From Myxococcales bacterium (GTDB lineage: Bacteria > Myxococcota_A > Polyangia > Polyangiales > Ga0077539): a DNA stretch of 46,771 nucleotides. Location of the stretch: positions 1 to 46,771 of the forward strand of contig JAAFIF010000081.1 of the NCBI GenBank assembly GCA_013298625.1. The letters run 5' to 3'. The position numbers and the translations under genes were made by a program. A model generated the notes under the pieces. That model ran no database searches. It saw nothing but the letters and a program-made list of their open reading frames with translations, and had not been told where the DNA came from. How positions within the stretch are numbered: the stretch's first letter is position 1; every line of letters begins with the position of its first letter. Of this stretch, positions 40,265 through 46,771 are shown one piece after another.

Positions 40265-41680
40265 ATGCGAATCAAGCTCAGCGAGGTCGACCAAGGGCTG
40301 CTCGCAGCGTGCGCCGAGGGCGACGTGAGCGCAGTGCGCGCGGCGCTCGAGAGCCGCGCGGACCCGAACGTGACCGACGCGCGCGGCGTCACGGCGCTGC
40401 ACCGCGCGTGCGATGGCGGCGCGAGCGGCAGAGATCGCGCGCTGATCGTGCGGGCGCTGCTCGACGCTGGCGCAGGACCCTACGCGCTCGACGACGAGCG
40501 CCGGCCGATCGCGACCACGGACCTGAAGAGCGCGCTGCTGCTGCGAAACGCGCAGAGAAGCGAGACTCCGAAGCCGTTGGTGCTCTACCGCGGCGACGAG
40601 CACCCTTTGCTCCCTTGGATCCTGCAGTTTGCGCCCGAGGCCGAGGCGGTCGGCGCGAGGACGCACTGGACCGAGGTCGAGCCCGAGCGACGGCCGCTCG
40701 GGCCGCAGCGCGACGACGACACGCCGCCGTCGCCGTGCGACCTGTTCGCGGAGGTGAGCGCCGAGGTGCCGCACGGCATGGCCGTGTCGTTTCAGCTCTC
40801 GGAGTCGATCGCGAGCAACGACACGGTGCGCCACGAGCTGCTCGGAAGGCCGCAGAATTTCGGCCGCGAGTACCGCTTGCGCTACGGCTATCACACCGAC
40901 GCGACGCTCGAGGCGTGCTGGAGAGCGCTGCCGCGATGGCGGCCGGTGTACCGATGGAGCGACCTCGTTCGACGCTTCGCGACGCCGACGATCAACGCCG
41001 TCGAGAACACCCTCGAGCGCGTGCGAGAGCGCGCGGAGATGAGGGCGCGCTCGCCGTTCGGCGCGACGTGGACGATCGTCGACGCGCACGGCCTCGCGCG
41101 CGGCGGACGCCTCGAGCCGAGCGTGGCGCAGGACGAAGTGCAAGAATGGGTCTGGTACCTGTCTCGCCTGGGATTTCTCAGCTGGAACGAGCTCGACCAC
41201 CGCATCGCTCGCGCGCTCGTCGCGGGCAACGGCCCCATTGTGATCGACGGAGTGCTCGACACGAGCGACGTCAGCGTGGACCGTCACCGGCGCCTTCGCG
41301 AGTGGCTGAGCGAGCAGTCGGTGAGCGAGCACGAGCAGCTGCGCGCGGCGCTCTTCTCGGGGCACTTTTGCGTGCGGTGGACGGGCCGCGAGGCGTGGGT
41401 GGCGACGCGGTCGATCGAGGCGCTGACCGCGGCGCTCACCGATCGACCGACGCACCCGAGGGCGTTTCAGCTGCTCGCCATGCTGCTGTTTCAGTGGCTC
41501 AAATCGCTGCCCGGCGCGCAGGACAAGGCGCGCGCCCTGTGGGAGCACGCGGCGCCCAAGCTCGACGAAGACGCAGTGGTGGCGCTGCTCGAGCGCGACG
41601 CGGCGCGGTTTTCTCCGTGGGTCGCTCCGCACGCTCAGCGCTACTCGGACGCCGTTCGCGCGCGGCTCGTCGAGCCGTGA
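40265..41680 (+). CDS. ankyrin-repeat protein
   Basis: The product is 471 aa without signal peptide. The first 80 residues look like one or two ankyrin repeats (GLLAACAEGDVSAVRAALESRADPN, DARGVTALHRACDGG), a protein-binding scaffold. The remaining 390 residues match nothing I recognise: they are mostly helical, with motifs such as DLFAEVSAEVPHGMAVSF, TINAVENTLERVRERAEM and a phrase WTIVDAHGLARGG. No catalytic motif was seen. It is likely a cytosolic scaffold or unknown enzyme. Transcribed divergently from the secreted beta protein with a TACGAT element 7 nt before the start. Confidence 0.78.
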   Translation: MRIKLSEVDQGLLAACAEGDVSAVRAALESRADPNVTDARGVTALHRACDGGASGRDRALIVRALLDAGAGPYALDDERRPIATTDLKSALLLRNAQRSETPKPLVLYRGDEHPLLPWILQFAPEAEAVGARTHWTEVEPERRPLGPQRDDDTPPSPCDLFAEVSAEVPHGMAVSFQLSESIASNDTVRHELLGRPQNFGREYRLRYGYHTDATLEACWRALPRWRPVYRWSDLVRRFATPTINAVENTLERVRERAEMRARSPFGATWTIVDAHGLARGGRLEPSVAQDEVQEWVWYLSRLGFLSWNELDHRIARALVAGNGPIVIDGVLDTSDVSVDRHRRLREWLSEQSVSEHEQLRAALFSGHFCVRWTGREAWVATRSIEALTAALTDRPTHPRAFQLLAMLLFQWLKSLPGAQDKARALWEHAAPKLDEDAVVALLERDAARFSPWVAPHAQRYSDAVRARLVEP

Positions 41681-41727
41681 TCTGGGGATCGTGAACGTCG
41701 GCTTCGTGCACGGCCTCGACGCGAGTG

Positions 41728-41733
41728 TACGCT
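41728..41733 (+). promoter_or_regulatory. -10-like TACGCT for the Mo-oxidoreductase pair
   Basis: TACGCT ends 16 nt before the ATG at 41750, the longest gap in the near-leaderless set. Confidence 0.4.
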
Positions 41734-41749
41734 CTCGGCACAGCCATCG

Positions 41750-44080
41750 ATGACCGACCCACAGAACGCTGATTGGCGCCCCACCGCGTGCATTCTCTGC
41801 AGCCTCAACTGCGGACTCGAGGTGCAGACCGGAGGGCTCGACGGGCGACGGATCTTGAAGGTGCACGCGGACGAGCGACACCCGGTCTCTCGGGGCTACC
41901 TCTGCGAGAAGGCGCAGCGCCTCGACCACTATCAGAACGGCGCCGACCGTCTGCGCTCGCCGATGCGACGGCGCGCGGACGGCTCGTACGAGGCGATCGG
42001 ATGGGACGTCGCGATCCGCGAAATCGCCGACAAATTGCAGGCCGTTCGCCGTCGGCACGGCGGTGCGAGCGTCCTGTACTACGGCGGCGGCGGACAGGGA
42101 AACCACCTCGGCGGCGCGTACTGCGACGCGACGCTGAAGGCGCTCGGCGTGAAGTTTCGCTCCAACGCGCTCGCGCAAGAGAAGACCGGCGAGTTCTGGG
42201 TGCAGGGCAAGATGTTCGGCGCCGGCGCGCACGGCGATTTCGAGCGCTGCGAGGTCGCGATCTTCGTCGGAAAGAACCCCTGGCAGTCTCACGGCGTCGC
42301 CCGCGCCCGCGCGGTGATCAACGAGCTCGCGAAGGACCCGGCGCGCACGCTGATCGTGATCGACCCGAGGCGCAGCGAGACCGCGGCGAAGGCCGACGTT
42401 CACCTGGCCGTCGCGCCGGGGACCGACGCGTGGTGCCTCGCGGCGATCGTCGCCGTGATCGTGCAAGAAGGCCTCGTCGCGAGCGAATGGCTCGCTGAGC
42501 ACGCGGCGGGCCTCGACGCGGTGAAGAGCGCGTTCGAGGGGCTATCGGTCAGCGAATTTGCTGCTACGTGCGGCATCGACGAGGCGGTGATCCGCGACGT
42601 CGCCCGCAGGATCGCCCGCGCCAAGAGCGTCTCGGTGCTCGAAGACCTGGGCGTGCAGATGAACGTGCACTCGACGCTCAACAGCTACCTGCAGCGCCTC
42701 GCGTGGGTGCTGTGCGGGCACTATGGGAGGGAGGGGACGAGCAACGCGTTTGTTCCGCTGTTGTCGCTGGCGAAGGCGAGCAAAGGAGAGGCGGGCGGAC
42801 GCGCCAAGGGCGCGAAGGTCGAGCGCCGAAGCCCCGTCACGGGATCGAAGATCATCACCGGGCTGATCCCGTGCAACGTGATCCCCGACGAGATCCTCAC
42901 GGACCACCCCGAGCGCTTTCGGGCCATGATCATCGACAGCGGAAACCCAGCGCATTCGCTGGCCGACAGCGCGCGCATGCGCGAGGCCATCCGCGCGCTC
43001 GAGCTGTCCGTCGTCATCGACGTGGCCATGACCGAGACCGCGCGGCAAGCGGACTACGTCCTGCCCGCGAGCAGCCAGTTCGAGAAGGCCGAGGCGACGT
43101 TCTTCAACCTCGAGTTTCCTCGCAACGCGTTTCACTTGCGCAGGCCGCTGTTCGAGCCCCTCGAAGGAACGCTCTGCGAAGCCGAGATCCACGCGCGCTT
43201 GCTCGAAGCGATGGGCGAGCTCAGCGACCGCGACTACGCCCCGCTGCGACTCGCGCTGCGCGCCGGACGCATGGCGTTCACCGTGGCTTTCGGCGCGATG
43301 CAAGCGGCCAGCCCGCGCATCGCCCGCTACGCCGCCGTCGTGCTCTACCGCACCCTCGGCGAGACCTTGCCCGCGCCGCTGCGCAACGCCGCGGTCCTCT
43401 GGGGCGTCGCGCAGATGTTCACCCGCGCGCAGCCACGCGCCGCCGCGCGCGCTGGATTCAGCGGGCCCGCGCCGGTCGCAGGCAACGCGCTGTTCGACGC
43501 CATCCTCGCGAGCCCGTCGGGCGTCGTGTTCGCCGTGAGCACCTTCGCCGAGAGCTGGGAGGCGATCACGCACCCCGCACACAAAATCAACCTGGCCATC
43601 CCCGAGCTGCTCGCCGAGCTCGCGAAGCTGCCCGGGTCGAAGCCGCCGCGCGACCCGGCGTTTCCGTGGGTGCTCGCGGCAGGCGAGCGCCGAAGCGACA
43701 CGAGCAACACGGCGGTGCGCGACCCGCGATGGCACAAGCGCGGCCGCTACGGAACGCTGCGCATGCACCCCGACGACGCCGCGAGCATCCAGTGCGTGGA
43801 CGGGGACACCGTGCGGCTCGAGACGCGCCGAGGCAGCGTCGAGGTCGAGCTCGAGTTGTCCGACGCCATGGCGCGCGGCAGCGTCTCGTTGCCCAACGGG
43901 CAGGGCTTGGACTTTCGCGACGAGCGCGGAGAAATCCTCCACAAGGGCGTCGCCCCCAACGAGCTCACCGACGGCGCTTCGCGGGATTTTCTCGCGGGAA
44001 CTCCCTGGCACAAGTTCGTCCCGGCGCGCGTCGAGCGCGTGTACCCTCGCGACGATTCGAAGGGAGCAACACCATCATGA
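41750..44080 (+). CDS. molybdopterin oxidoreductase, formate-dehydrogenase-like
   Basis: The product is 776 aa. The N-terminal 4Fe-4S cluster ligands are present: CILCSLNC gives C14, C17 and C21, with C52 in GYLCEK. The rest is the bis-MGD fold of the DMSO-reductase superfamily (IFVGKNPWQSHG, VIDPRRSETAAKADVHLAV, VIDVAMTETARQADYVLPASSQFEK; C-terminal GTLRMHPDDA). In the place where catalytic Cys, SeCys or Ser usually binds the metal the sequence reads NALAQEKTGEFW, with no such residue, so the metal ligand is unclear. It has no Tat signal, so it is probably cytosolic. The downstream gene overlaps it by four bases. Substrate unknown; related actinobacterial-type proteins exist. Confidence 0.9.
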   Translation: MTDPQNADWRPTACILCSLNCGLEVQTGGLDGRRILKVHADERHPVSRGYLCEKAQRLDHYQNGADRLRSPMRRRADGSYEAIGWDVAIREIADKLQAVRRRHGGASVLYYGGGGQGNHLGGAYCDATLKALGVKFRSNALAQEKTGEFWVQGKMFGAGAHGDFERCEVAIFVGKNPWQSHGVARARAVINELAKDPARTLIVIDPRRSETAAKADVHLAVAPGTDAWCLAAIVAVIVQEGLVASEWLAEHAAGLDAVKSAFEGLSVSEFAATCGIDEAVIRDVARRIARAKSVSVLEDLGVQMNVHSTLNSYLQRLAWVLCGHYGREGTSNAFVPLLSLAKASKGEAGGRAKGAKVERRSPVTGSKIITGLIPCNVIPDEILTDHPERFRAMIIDSGNPAHSLADSARMREAIRALELSVVIDVAMTETARQADYVLPASSQFEKAEATFFNLEFPRNAFHLRRPLFEPLEGTLCEAEIHARLLEAMGELSDRDYAPLRLALRAGRMAFTVAFGAMQAASPRIARYAAVVLYRTLGETLPAPLRNAAVLWGVAQMFTRAQPRAAARAGFSGPAPVAGNALFDAILASPSGVVFAVSTFAESWEAITHPAHKINLAIPELLAELAKLPGSKPPRDPAFPWVLAAGERRSDTSNTAVRDPRWHKRGRYGTLRMHPDDAASIQCVDGDTVRLETRRGSVEVELELSDAMARGSVSLPNGQGLDFRDERGEILHKGVAPNELTDGASRDFLAGTPWHKFVPARVERVYPRDDSKGATPS

Positions 44081-44709
44081 AGATCGCTGTATTGGGTTCG
44101 GGAATGGTCGGACAAACGCTGGCCAAGGGGCTCAAGGGCCTCGGCCACGACGTGCGCATCGGGTCGCGCGAGGGCACGAAGCTGGCGGCGTTTAGCGCCG
44201 AGACCGGCGTGGCCGAAGGGCGCTTCGCCGACGTGGTGGCGTTCGCCGACGTCGTGATCCTCGCGGTGAAGGGCGACGTCGCCGAATCGCTCGTGGCGCA
44301 GCTCAAAGACGCGCTCGGCAGCAAGGTCGTGCTCGACACGACCAACCCCATCGCTGGAGCGCCCGTCGAGGGCATGCTCCCGTACTTCACCGCCGCGGAC
44401 GAGTCGCTCATCGAACGACTGCAAAAATCCGCGCCGAACGCGCGCTTCGTGAAGTGGTTCAACTCGGTCGGCGCGGGGTTGATGGTCGGGCCGAAGCTCT
44501 CGGGCGGCGCTCCGTCGATGTTCATCTGCGGCAACGACGCCGACGCGAAGAAGACCGCGACGCAGCTCGCGAGCGAGATGGGCTGGTCCGTCGAAGACGC
44601 GGGCAGCGCGAAGCTCGGCCACGCGCTCGAGGCGCTCTGCCAGCTGTGGTGCGCCTTCGGCTTCACGCGCAACGACTGGGCGCACGCGTTCGCGATGCTG
44701 CGTCCGTAG
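44077..44709 (+). CDS. NADP/F420-oxidoreductase-like Rossmann protein
   Basis: The product is 210 aa and overlaps the upstream stop (ATGA at 44077-44080), with AGGGAG as Shine-Dalgarno. It has the GxGxxG nucleotide-binding motif at the N-terminus (MKIAVLGSGMVGQTLAKGL), the R-binding end of strand 2 (IGSREG) typical of NADP preference, then VVILAVKGD, VVLDTTNPI and FVKWFNSVG. This is the plan of F420-dependent NADP reductase and related NAD(P)-binding proteins. Whether this organism makes F420 cannot be told here. Coupling to the molybdopterin enzyme suggests a shared redox step; that is inference. Confidence 0.9.
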   Translation: MKIAVLGSGMVGQTLAKGLKGLGHDVRIGSREGTKLAAFSAETGVAEGRFADVVAFADVVILAVKGDVAESLVAQLKDALGSKVVLDTTNPIAGAPVEGMLPYFTAADESLIERLQKSAPNARFVKWFNSVGAGLMVGPKLSGGAPSMFICGNDADAKKTATQLASEMGWSVEDAGSAKLGHALEALCQLWCAFGFTRNDWAHAFAMLRP

Positions 44710-44873
44710 CGCGTTCTGCCAGCGAAATTGCGGGGGATCGAGCGTCTACACCGCGCGCTGTGAGAGCTGCGTGTGGGGGCGCGCTCGCGCTCGTCTGCCA
44801 CATTGGGCGGCGCTAGAGGGCGCGGCGACCAGGGATGTCCGCGCGCTCGACACGCTGGAAGGACTCGCACCCA

Positions 44874-46589
44874 ATGAAGCTCGCTTCGACTACACACCTC
44901 GCGCTGCTCGCCGCCCTCGGGCTCACCGTCGTCGGCTGTGGCATGCCCATGCCCACCGGCGACGCTACGCCCGACGTCACCGTCGACAGCGCCGCACCGT
45001 CGCGCGACGGCAACAGCACCGACGCGACGCCCGCGACGGACACCGGAACCAACACAGACACCGGCGTCGTCACGGACACGGGCGTCGTCGAGGACACCGG
45101 CGTTTTGCCGGTCGATTCAGGGGTCATCGAAGACACGGGCGTCGCGCCGATGGACAGCGGCGTCGCCCCCATGGACAGCGGCGTCGCGCCGATGGACTCG
45201 GGCGTGATCGTCGACAGCGGCGTGCGCGTCGATACGGGCGTCGGCCCGATGGACACTGGGGTCATCGTGGACAGCGGCGTGCGCGTGGACACGGGGGTCC
45301 CGCCGATGGACAGCGGCGTCATCGTGGACAGCGGCATCGGCGACACGGGCGTCGCGATCGACGCGTCCGGCGGCCCTGCGGGCACGGTGTACTTGATGAA
45401 CGCCACCGCGGACTTCTCGCAGTCGGGCTTCGCCGTGAGCGAGATCATCAACGGCGTTGTCGCGGGCAACAACGACGGCTGGGCGGTGATGGGCGGCGGC
45501 GTGGCGCGCACGGCGGTCTTCGAGACCTTCGCGAACACCGCGAGCTACGCGGGCGGCACGGACCTGGTCATCACGCTGCATCAGAACTCTGCGCTCGGCA
45601 GCGGCTACACGCTCGGGCGCTTTCGCTTCGCGGTGACGACCGCGGATCGCGCGCAGTTCGCCGACGGCCTCGCGACCGCAGGAAACCTCGGCGCGCCTGC
45701 GATCTGGACCACCGCGCGCACGGTCACGGCCACGGGCTCGGGCGGTCAGACGATGGTGATTCAATCGGACCAATCGGTGCTCGTGTCCGGCGCGAACCCG
45801 CAGACGTCGACGTACACGATTCGCATCCGCACGCCGCTCACGGGCATCACCGGCATCAAGCTCGAGACGCTGACGCACCCGTCGTTCTTGAACAGCGGTC
45901 CTGGCCGCAGCGCCGACGGCAACTTCATCGTCACCGAGATGACCGTCGCCGAGTCTGCCGCGCCCATTCCGGCCACCGCGAGCGTCCCGTTCGGAGCGAT
46001 CCCCGCCGCCGCCGCAGCGACGGTCTCGCAGTCGGGCTACGCGGTGAGCGAGGCGATCGACGGGATGATCCCTTCGGGCAGCGCGACGAACAACGGCTGG
46101 GGAATCTCTGATGCAGTTGGCAACACCCTCGCGCAAACGGCGGTGTTCGAGACCGCGGCGGACACGCCGACGTACGGAGGCGTCGGGACGCGACTGGTGC
46201 TCGACATGCACCAACTGTTCGGCAACGCGCACGTCGCGGGGCGCTTTCGGTTCAGCGTCACCACCGCGAACCGCAGCATGTTCTGCGACGGCCTCGCGAG
46301 CGGCGGCAACGTGGGCGGCGCGATCTGGACGCCGGTCACCGTGCGCTCGACGAGCGCGACCACCGGCAGCGCGTCGTTTACGGTGCTGCCCGACGGCTCG
46401 ATTCGCACGTCGGGCGTGAGCGCTGCGGCGGTGTTCTCGATCGTCGCGACGACGCCTCTCGAAGCGATCACGGGCGTGCGACTCGAAGCGCTCGCAGACC
46501 CAGCGCTGCCGGACAGCGGACCGGGCCACGCCGCGAGCGGCAACTTCGTGCTCACCGAGCTTCAGCTCGCCGCAGGCCCGCAGATCTAA
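44874..46589 (+). CDS. lipoprotein with two galactose-binding-like domains
   Basis: The product is 571 aa. The signal peptide MKLASTTHLALLAALGLTVVGC gives C22 as a good lipid anchor. A long linker (about 30-165) holds tandem DTGV and DSGV units. Two similar beta domains follow at about 175-360 and 375-571, each with QSGxAVSExI(I/D)G, NNGWxxM or NNGWGI, TAVFET, GGT, RFRFAVTTA or RFRFSVTTA, and a C-terminal ending PxFLNSGPG or PALPDSGPG. The set of QTAVFET, GxHxxGRFR resembles a domain seen in exported planctomycete proteins (with DUF1553/PSCyt-type neighbours) and looks like a lectin or jelly-roll fold. It is probably a surface binding protein. A GGAAGGA Shine-Dalgarno precedes the ATG, and no near TAnnnT was seen. 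The 164 bp upstream of it hold no gene that I can see. Confidence 0.83.
   Translation: MKLASTTHLALLAALGLTVVGCGMPMPTGDATPDVTVDSAAPSRDGNSTDATPATDTGTNTDTGVVTDTGVVEDTGVLPVDSGVIEDTGVAPMDSGVAPMDSGVAPMDSGVIVDSGVRVDTGVGPMDTGVIVDSGVRVDTGVPPMDSGVIVDSGIGDTGVAIDASGGPAGTVYLMNATADFSQSGFAVSEIINGVVAGNNDGWAVMGGGVARTAVFETFANTASYAGGTDLVITLHQNSALGSGYTLGRFRFAVTTADRAQFADGLATAGNLGAPAIWTTARTVTATGSGGQTMVIQSDQSVLVSGANPQTSTYTIRIRTPLTGITGIKLETLTHPSFLNSGPGRSADGNFIVTEMTVAESAAPIPATASVPFGAIPAAAAATVSQSGYAVSEAIDGMIPSGSATNNGWGISDAVGNTLAQTAVFETAADTPTYGGVGTRLVLDMHQLFGNAHVAGRFRFSVTTANRSMFCDGLASGGNVGGAIWTPVTVRSTSATTGSASFTVLPDGSIRTSGVSAAAVFSIVATTPLEAITGVRLEALADPALPDSGPGHAASGNFVLTELQLAAGPQI
45057..45360 (+). repeat. coding tandem repeat (DTGV/DSGV units)
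   Basis: Degenerate 18-21-bp units encode DTGVxx and DSGVxx steps in the lipoprotein linker. It is similar in kind to the repeat at 14481-14630 on the other strand. Confidence 0.75.
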
Positions 46590-46756
46590 ACCGCGCCCGC
46601 CTGCTCAGCCTCGCGCGGGTCCGCGGCGATCGAGCAAACGAGCAGCCTGTTGAGGTCTCGCGGTTCTCGGTGGCGGGTTGGCCAGCGCGCCAAGAGCGAG
46701 GGAAGGACGAGAGCCCGGTGAAGACCCGGTTCGCGCCACGGCGGGTTGGCAAACCC
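46586..46756 (-). CDS. possible C-terminal fragment of a minus-strand gene
   Basis: A minus-strand frame is open from the contig end to a stop at 46586 and reads ...RHREPRDLNRLLVCSIAADPREAEQAGAV. It would overlap the convergent lipoprotein end by 4 bp, as other convergent pairs here do. Its apparent first five residues come from the adapter (46757-46771), so no start is implied. It may be a real gene tail or noise. Confidence 0.25.
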   Translation of the reverse strand, partial: GFANPPWREPGLHRALVLPSLLARWPTRHREPRDLNRLLVCSIAADPREAEQAGAV

Positions 46757-46771
46757 AGATCGGAAGAGCAC
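46757..46771. other. Illumina adapter remnant at contig end
   Basis: The last 15 bases, AGATCGGAAGAGCAC, equal the start of the standard Illumina TruSeq adapter. It is not genomic sequence. Confidence 0.93.

Noticed and set aside
45057..45360. Possible CRISPR or regulatory repeat
   Set aside because: In-frame coding DSGV/DTGV repeat of a lipoprotein.

Overview
The window is very GC-rich, gene-dense bacterial DNA with about 35 protein genes and no rRNA, tRNA, CRISPR array, transposase or phage gene that I could see. It looks like a contig from a Myxococcota (delta-proteobacterial) relative, perhaps of the Polyangia/Sandaracinaceae kind. That is an inference from the GC content, the many lipoproteins with Asp/Ser/Gly-rich linkers, TPR-PEGA proteins, a eukaryote-like Ser/Thr kinase, cysteine-rich myxobacterial-type repeats and von Willebrand-type lipoproteins. 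The last 15 bases are the start of the common Illumina adapter, so the right end is a contig end with untrimmed adapter.

Layout: 1-6.4 kb holds a secreted HExxH protein, two coupled collar-like secreted proteins, a PPC-domain lipoprotein and a membrane/spermidine-synthase fusion. 6.4-12.3 kb has a radical SAM protein, a coupled Ser/Thr kinase and TPR-PEGA pair, and a small STAS-like protein; the last is read from a promoter covered by an inverted repeat. 12.3-19.4 kb has a PPC-repeat lipoprotein, then a putative peptide-modification locus: an MNIO (DUF692) enzyme, its DUF2063 partner and a convergent lipoprotein ending in two CxGxNxCxG motifs. A TPR-PEGA protein and a membrane protein follow. 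19.4-28.6 kb holds DUF3160 and VWA lipoproteins, the Ada DNA-repair protein, a duplicated-domain unknown, MsrB and a GH92 mannosidase. 28.7-34.2 kb has a B12-type radical SAM enzyme coupled to a tiny lipoprotein, an acyl-CoA ligase and a Cys-rich repeat lipoprotein. 34.4-39.3 kb is a five-gene run in which every junction overlaps. 39.3-46.6 kb has a secreted beta-rich protein, an ankyrin protein, a molybdopterin oxidoreductase coupled to an F420/NADP-oxidoreductase-like protein, and a two-domain lipoprotein.

Two whole-window patterns stand out. First, most uncoupled genes carry a TAnnnT hexamer (TACCGT, TACGCT, TATGCT and similar) only 6-16 nt before the start codon and have no Shine-Dalgarno, which suggests leaderless or near-leaderless transcripts; genes whose hexamer lies further away do have a Shine-Dalgarno. 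Second, genes in the same direction usually overlap by ATGA, GTGA or TGATG, and every convergent pair ends within about 25 bp or overlaps, leaving no room for ordinary terminators.

The strongest candidate for an undescribed system is the MNIO/DUF2063/double-CxGxNxCxG lipoprotein cluster at 15.1-17.4 kb. The second is the B12-radical SAM plus small lipoprotein pair at 28.7-30.7 kb.
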